DNA of 6,072 nt, taken from positions 1 through 6,072 of the forward strand of contig JAGTUY010000542.1 in NCBI GenBank assembly GCA_018224455.1, given 5' to 3'. Below, piece by piece: positions 5,979 through 6,072 of the stretch (its first letter is position 1; every line of letters starts with the position of its first letter). The notes beneath the pieces were generated by a model that had not been told where the DNA came from, made no database searches, and was given only the letters and a program-made list of their open reading frames with translations. This DNA comes from Desulfosarcina sp. (GTDB lineage: Bacteria > Desulfobacterota > Desulfobacteria > Desulfobacterales > Desulfosarcinaceae). A program made the position numbers and the translations under genes.

Positions 5979-6002
5979 GGTCGATCCAACCGCAGTTGAC
6001 CA
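5973..6002 (-). promoter_or_regulatory. Candidate sigma70-type promoter for the BON/CsbD/activator block
   Basis: On the minus strand TGGTCA (5997-6002, four of six matches to the -35 consensus) is followed after 18 bp by CATAAT (5973-5978, five of six to the -10 consensus). Transcription would start near 5966, giving a short leader that contains the ribosome site at 5952-5958. A GG-N10-GC pattern on the same strand (5992-6005) overlaps but otherwise fits the sigma54 consensus poorly. Confidence 0.35.
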
Positions 6003-6072
6003 ACCTTGTGCCCCTATTGGCAGTCCATTGAACGCTTCGTCAAAAGACCTCTGCCTGCCTAAACGACATCAT

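Noticed and set aside
4917..6005. GG-N10-GC patterns as sigma54 promoters (4917-4930 and 5992-6005, minus strand)
   Set aside because: Only the invariant dinucleotides plus a few flanking bases match. The bare GG-N10-GC pattern is expected about once per 256 bases, so one or two in the non-coding DNA here are chance-level.

Overview
The window reads as chromosomal DNA from a Gram-negative bacterium with moderate GC content. A deltaproteobacterial (Desulfobacterota-like) host is my best guess. It rests on the combination of a PAS-AAA+ sigma54 activator, a YjbJ-like CsbD protein, BON-domain lipoproteins and large GT4 glycosyltransferases. This is inference from protein style, because no phylogenetic marker is present. 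No tRNA, rRNA, CRISPR array, insertion sequence or phage gene is visible.

All seven genes lie on the minus strand, so transcription runs from high to low coordinates. They fall into two blocks. Block A (about 6010 down to 3336) encodes two tandem BON-domain lipoproteins (5629-5943 and 5164-5571), a small CsbD/YjbJ-like stress protein (4934-5134) and a PAS-AAA+-Fis sigma54-dependent activator (3336-4850). Gaps are 57, 29 and 83 bp, which fits one transcription unit with possible internal promoters. Block B starts after a 321-bp non-coding gap (3015-3335) containing an AT-rich island. It encodes a small antibiotic-biosynthesis-monooxygenase (ABM) fold protein (2622-3014), a 768-residue GT4 glycosyltransferase fused to a C-terminal alpha-toroid-like domain (310-2616), and the first 98 residues of a second GT4 glycosyltransferase that leaves the window (1-296). 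Gaps in block B are 5 and 13 bp. The ribosome-binding site of the large transferase overlaps the stop codon of the ABM gene, so the two are probably translationally coupled.

Block A looks like an envelope and osmotic stress module: two lipid-anchored periplasmic BON proteins and a cytoplasmic CsbD protein, with a cytoplasmic sigma54 activator that senses through PAS. Block B looks like a glycan or glycoside assembly module with a small dimeric ABM protein of unknown role at its head. Whether the activator controls block A, block B or a distant target cannot be decided from the sequence, since no convincing -24/-12 promoter was found.

I see no clearly novel system. The points most worth a second look are the two-domain glycosyltransferase with a degenerate EX7E signature, its coupling to an ABM protein, and the association of a sigma54 activator with the BON/CsbD stress genes.
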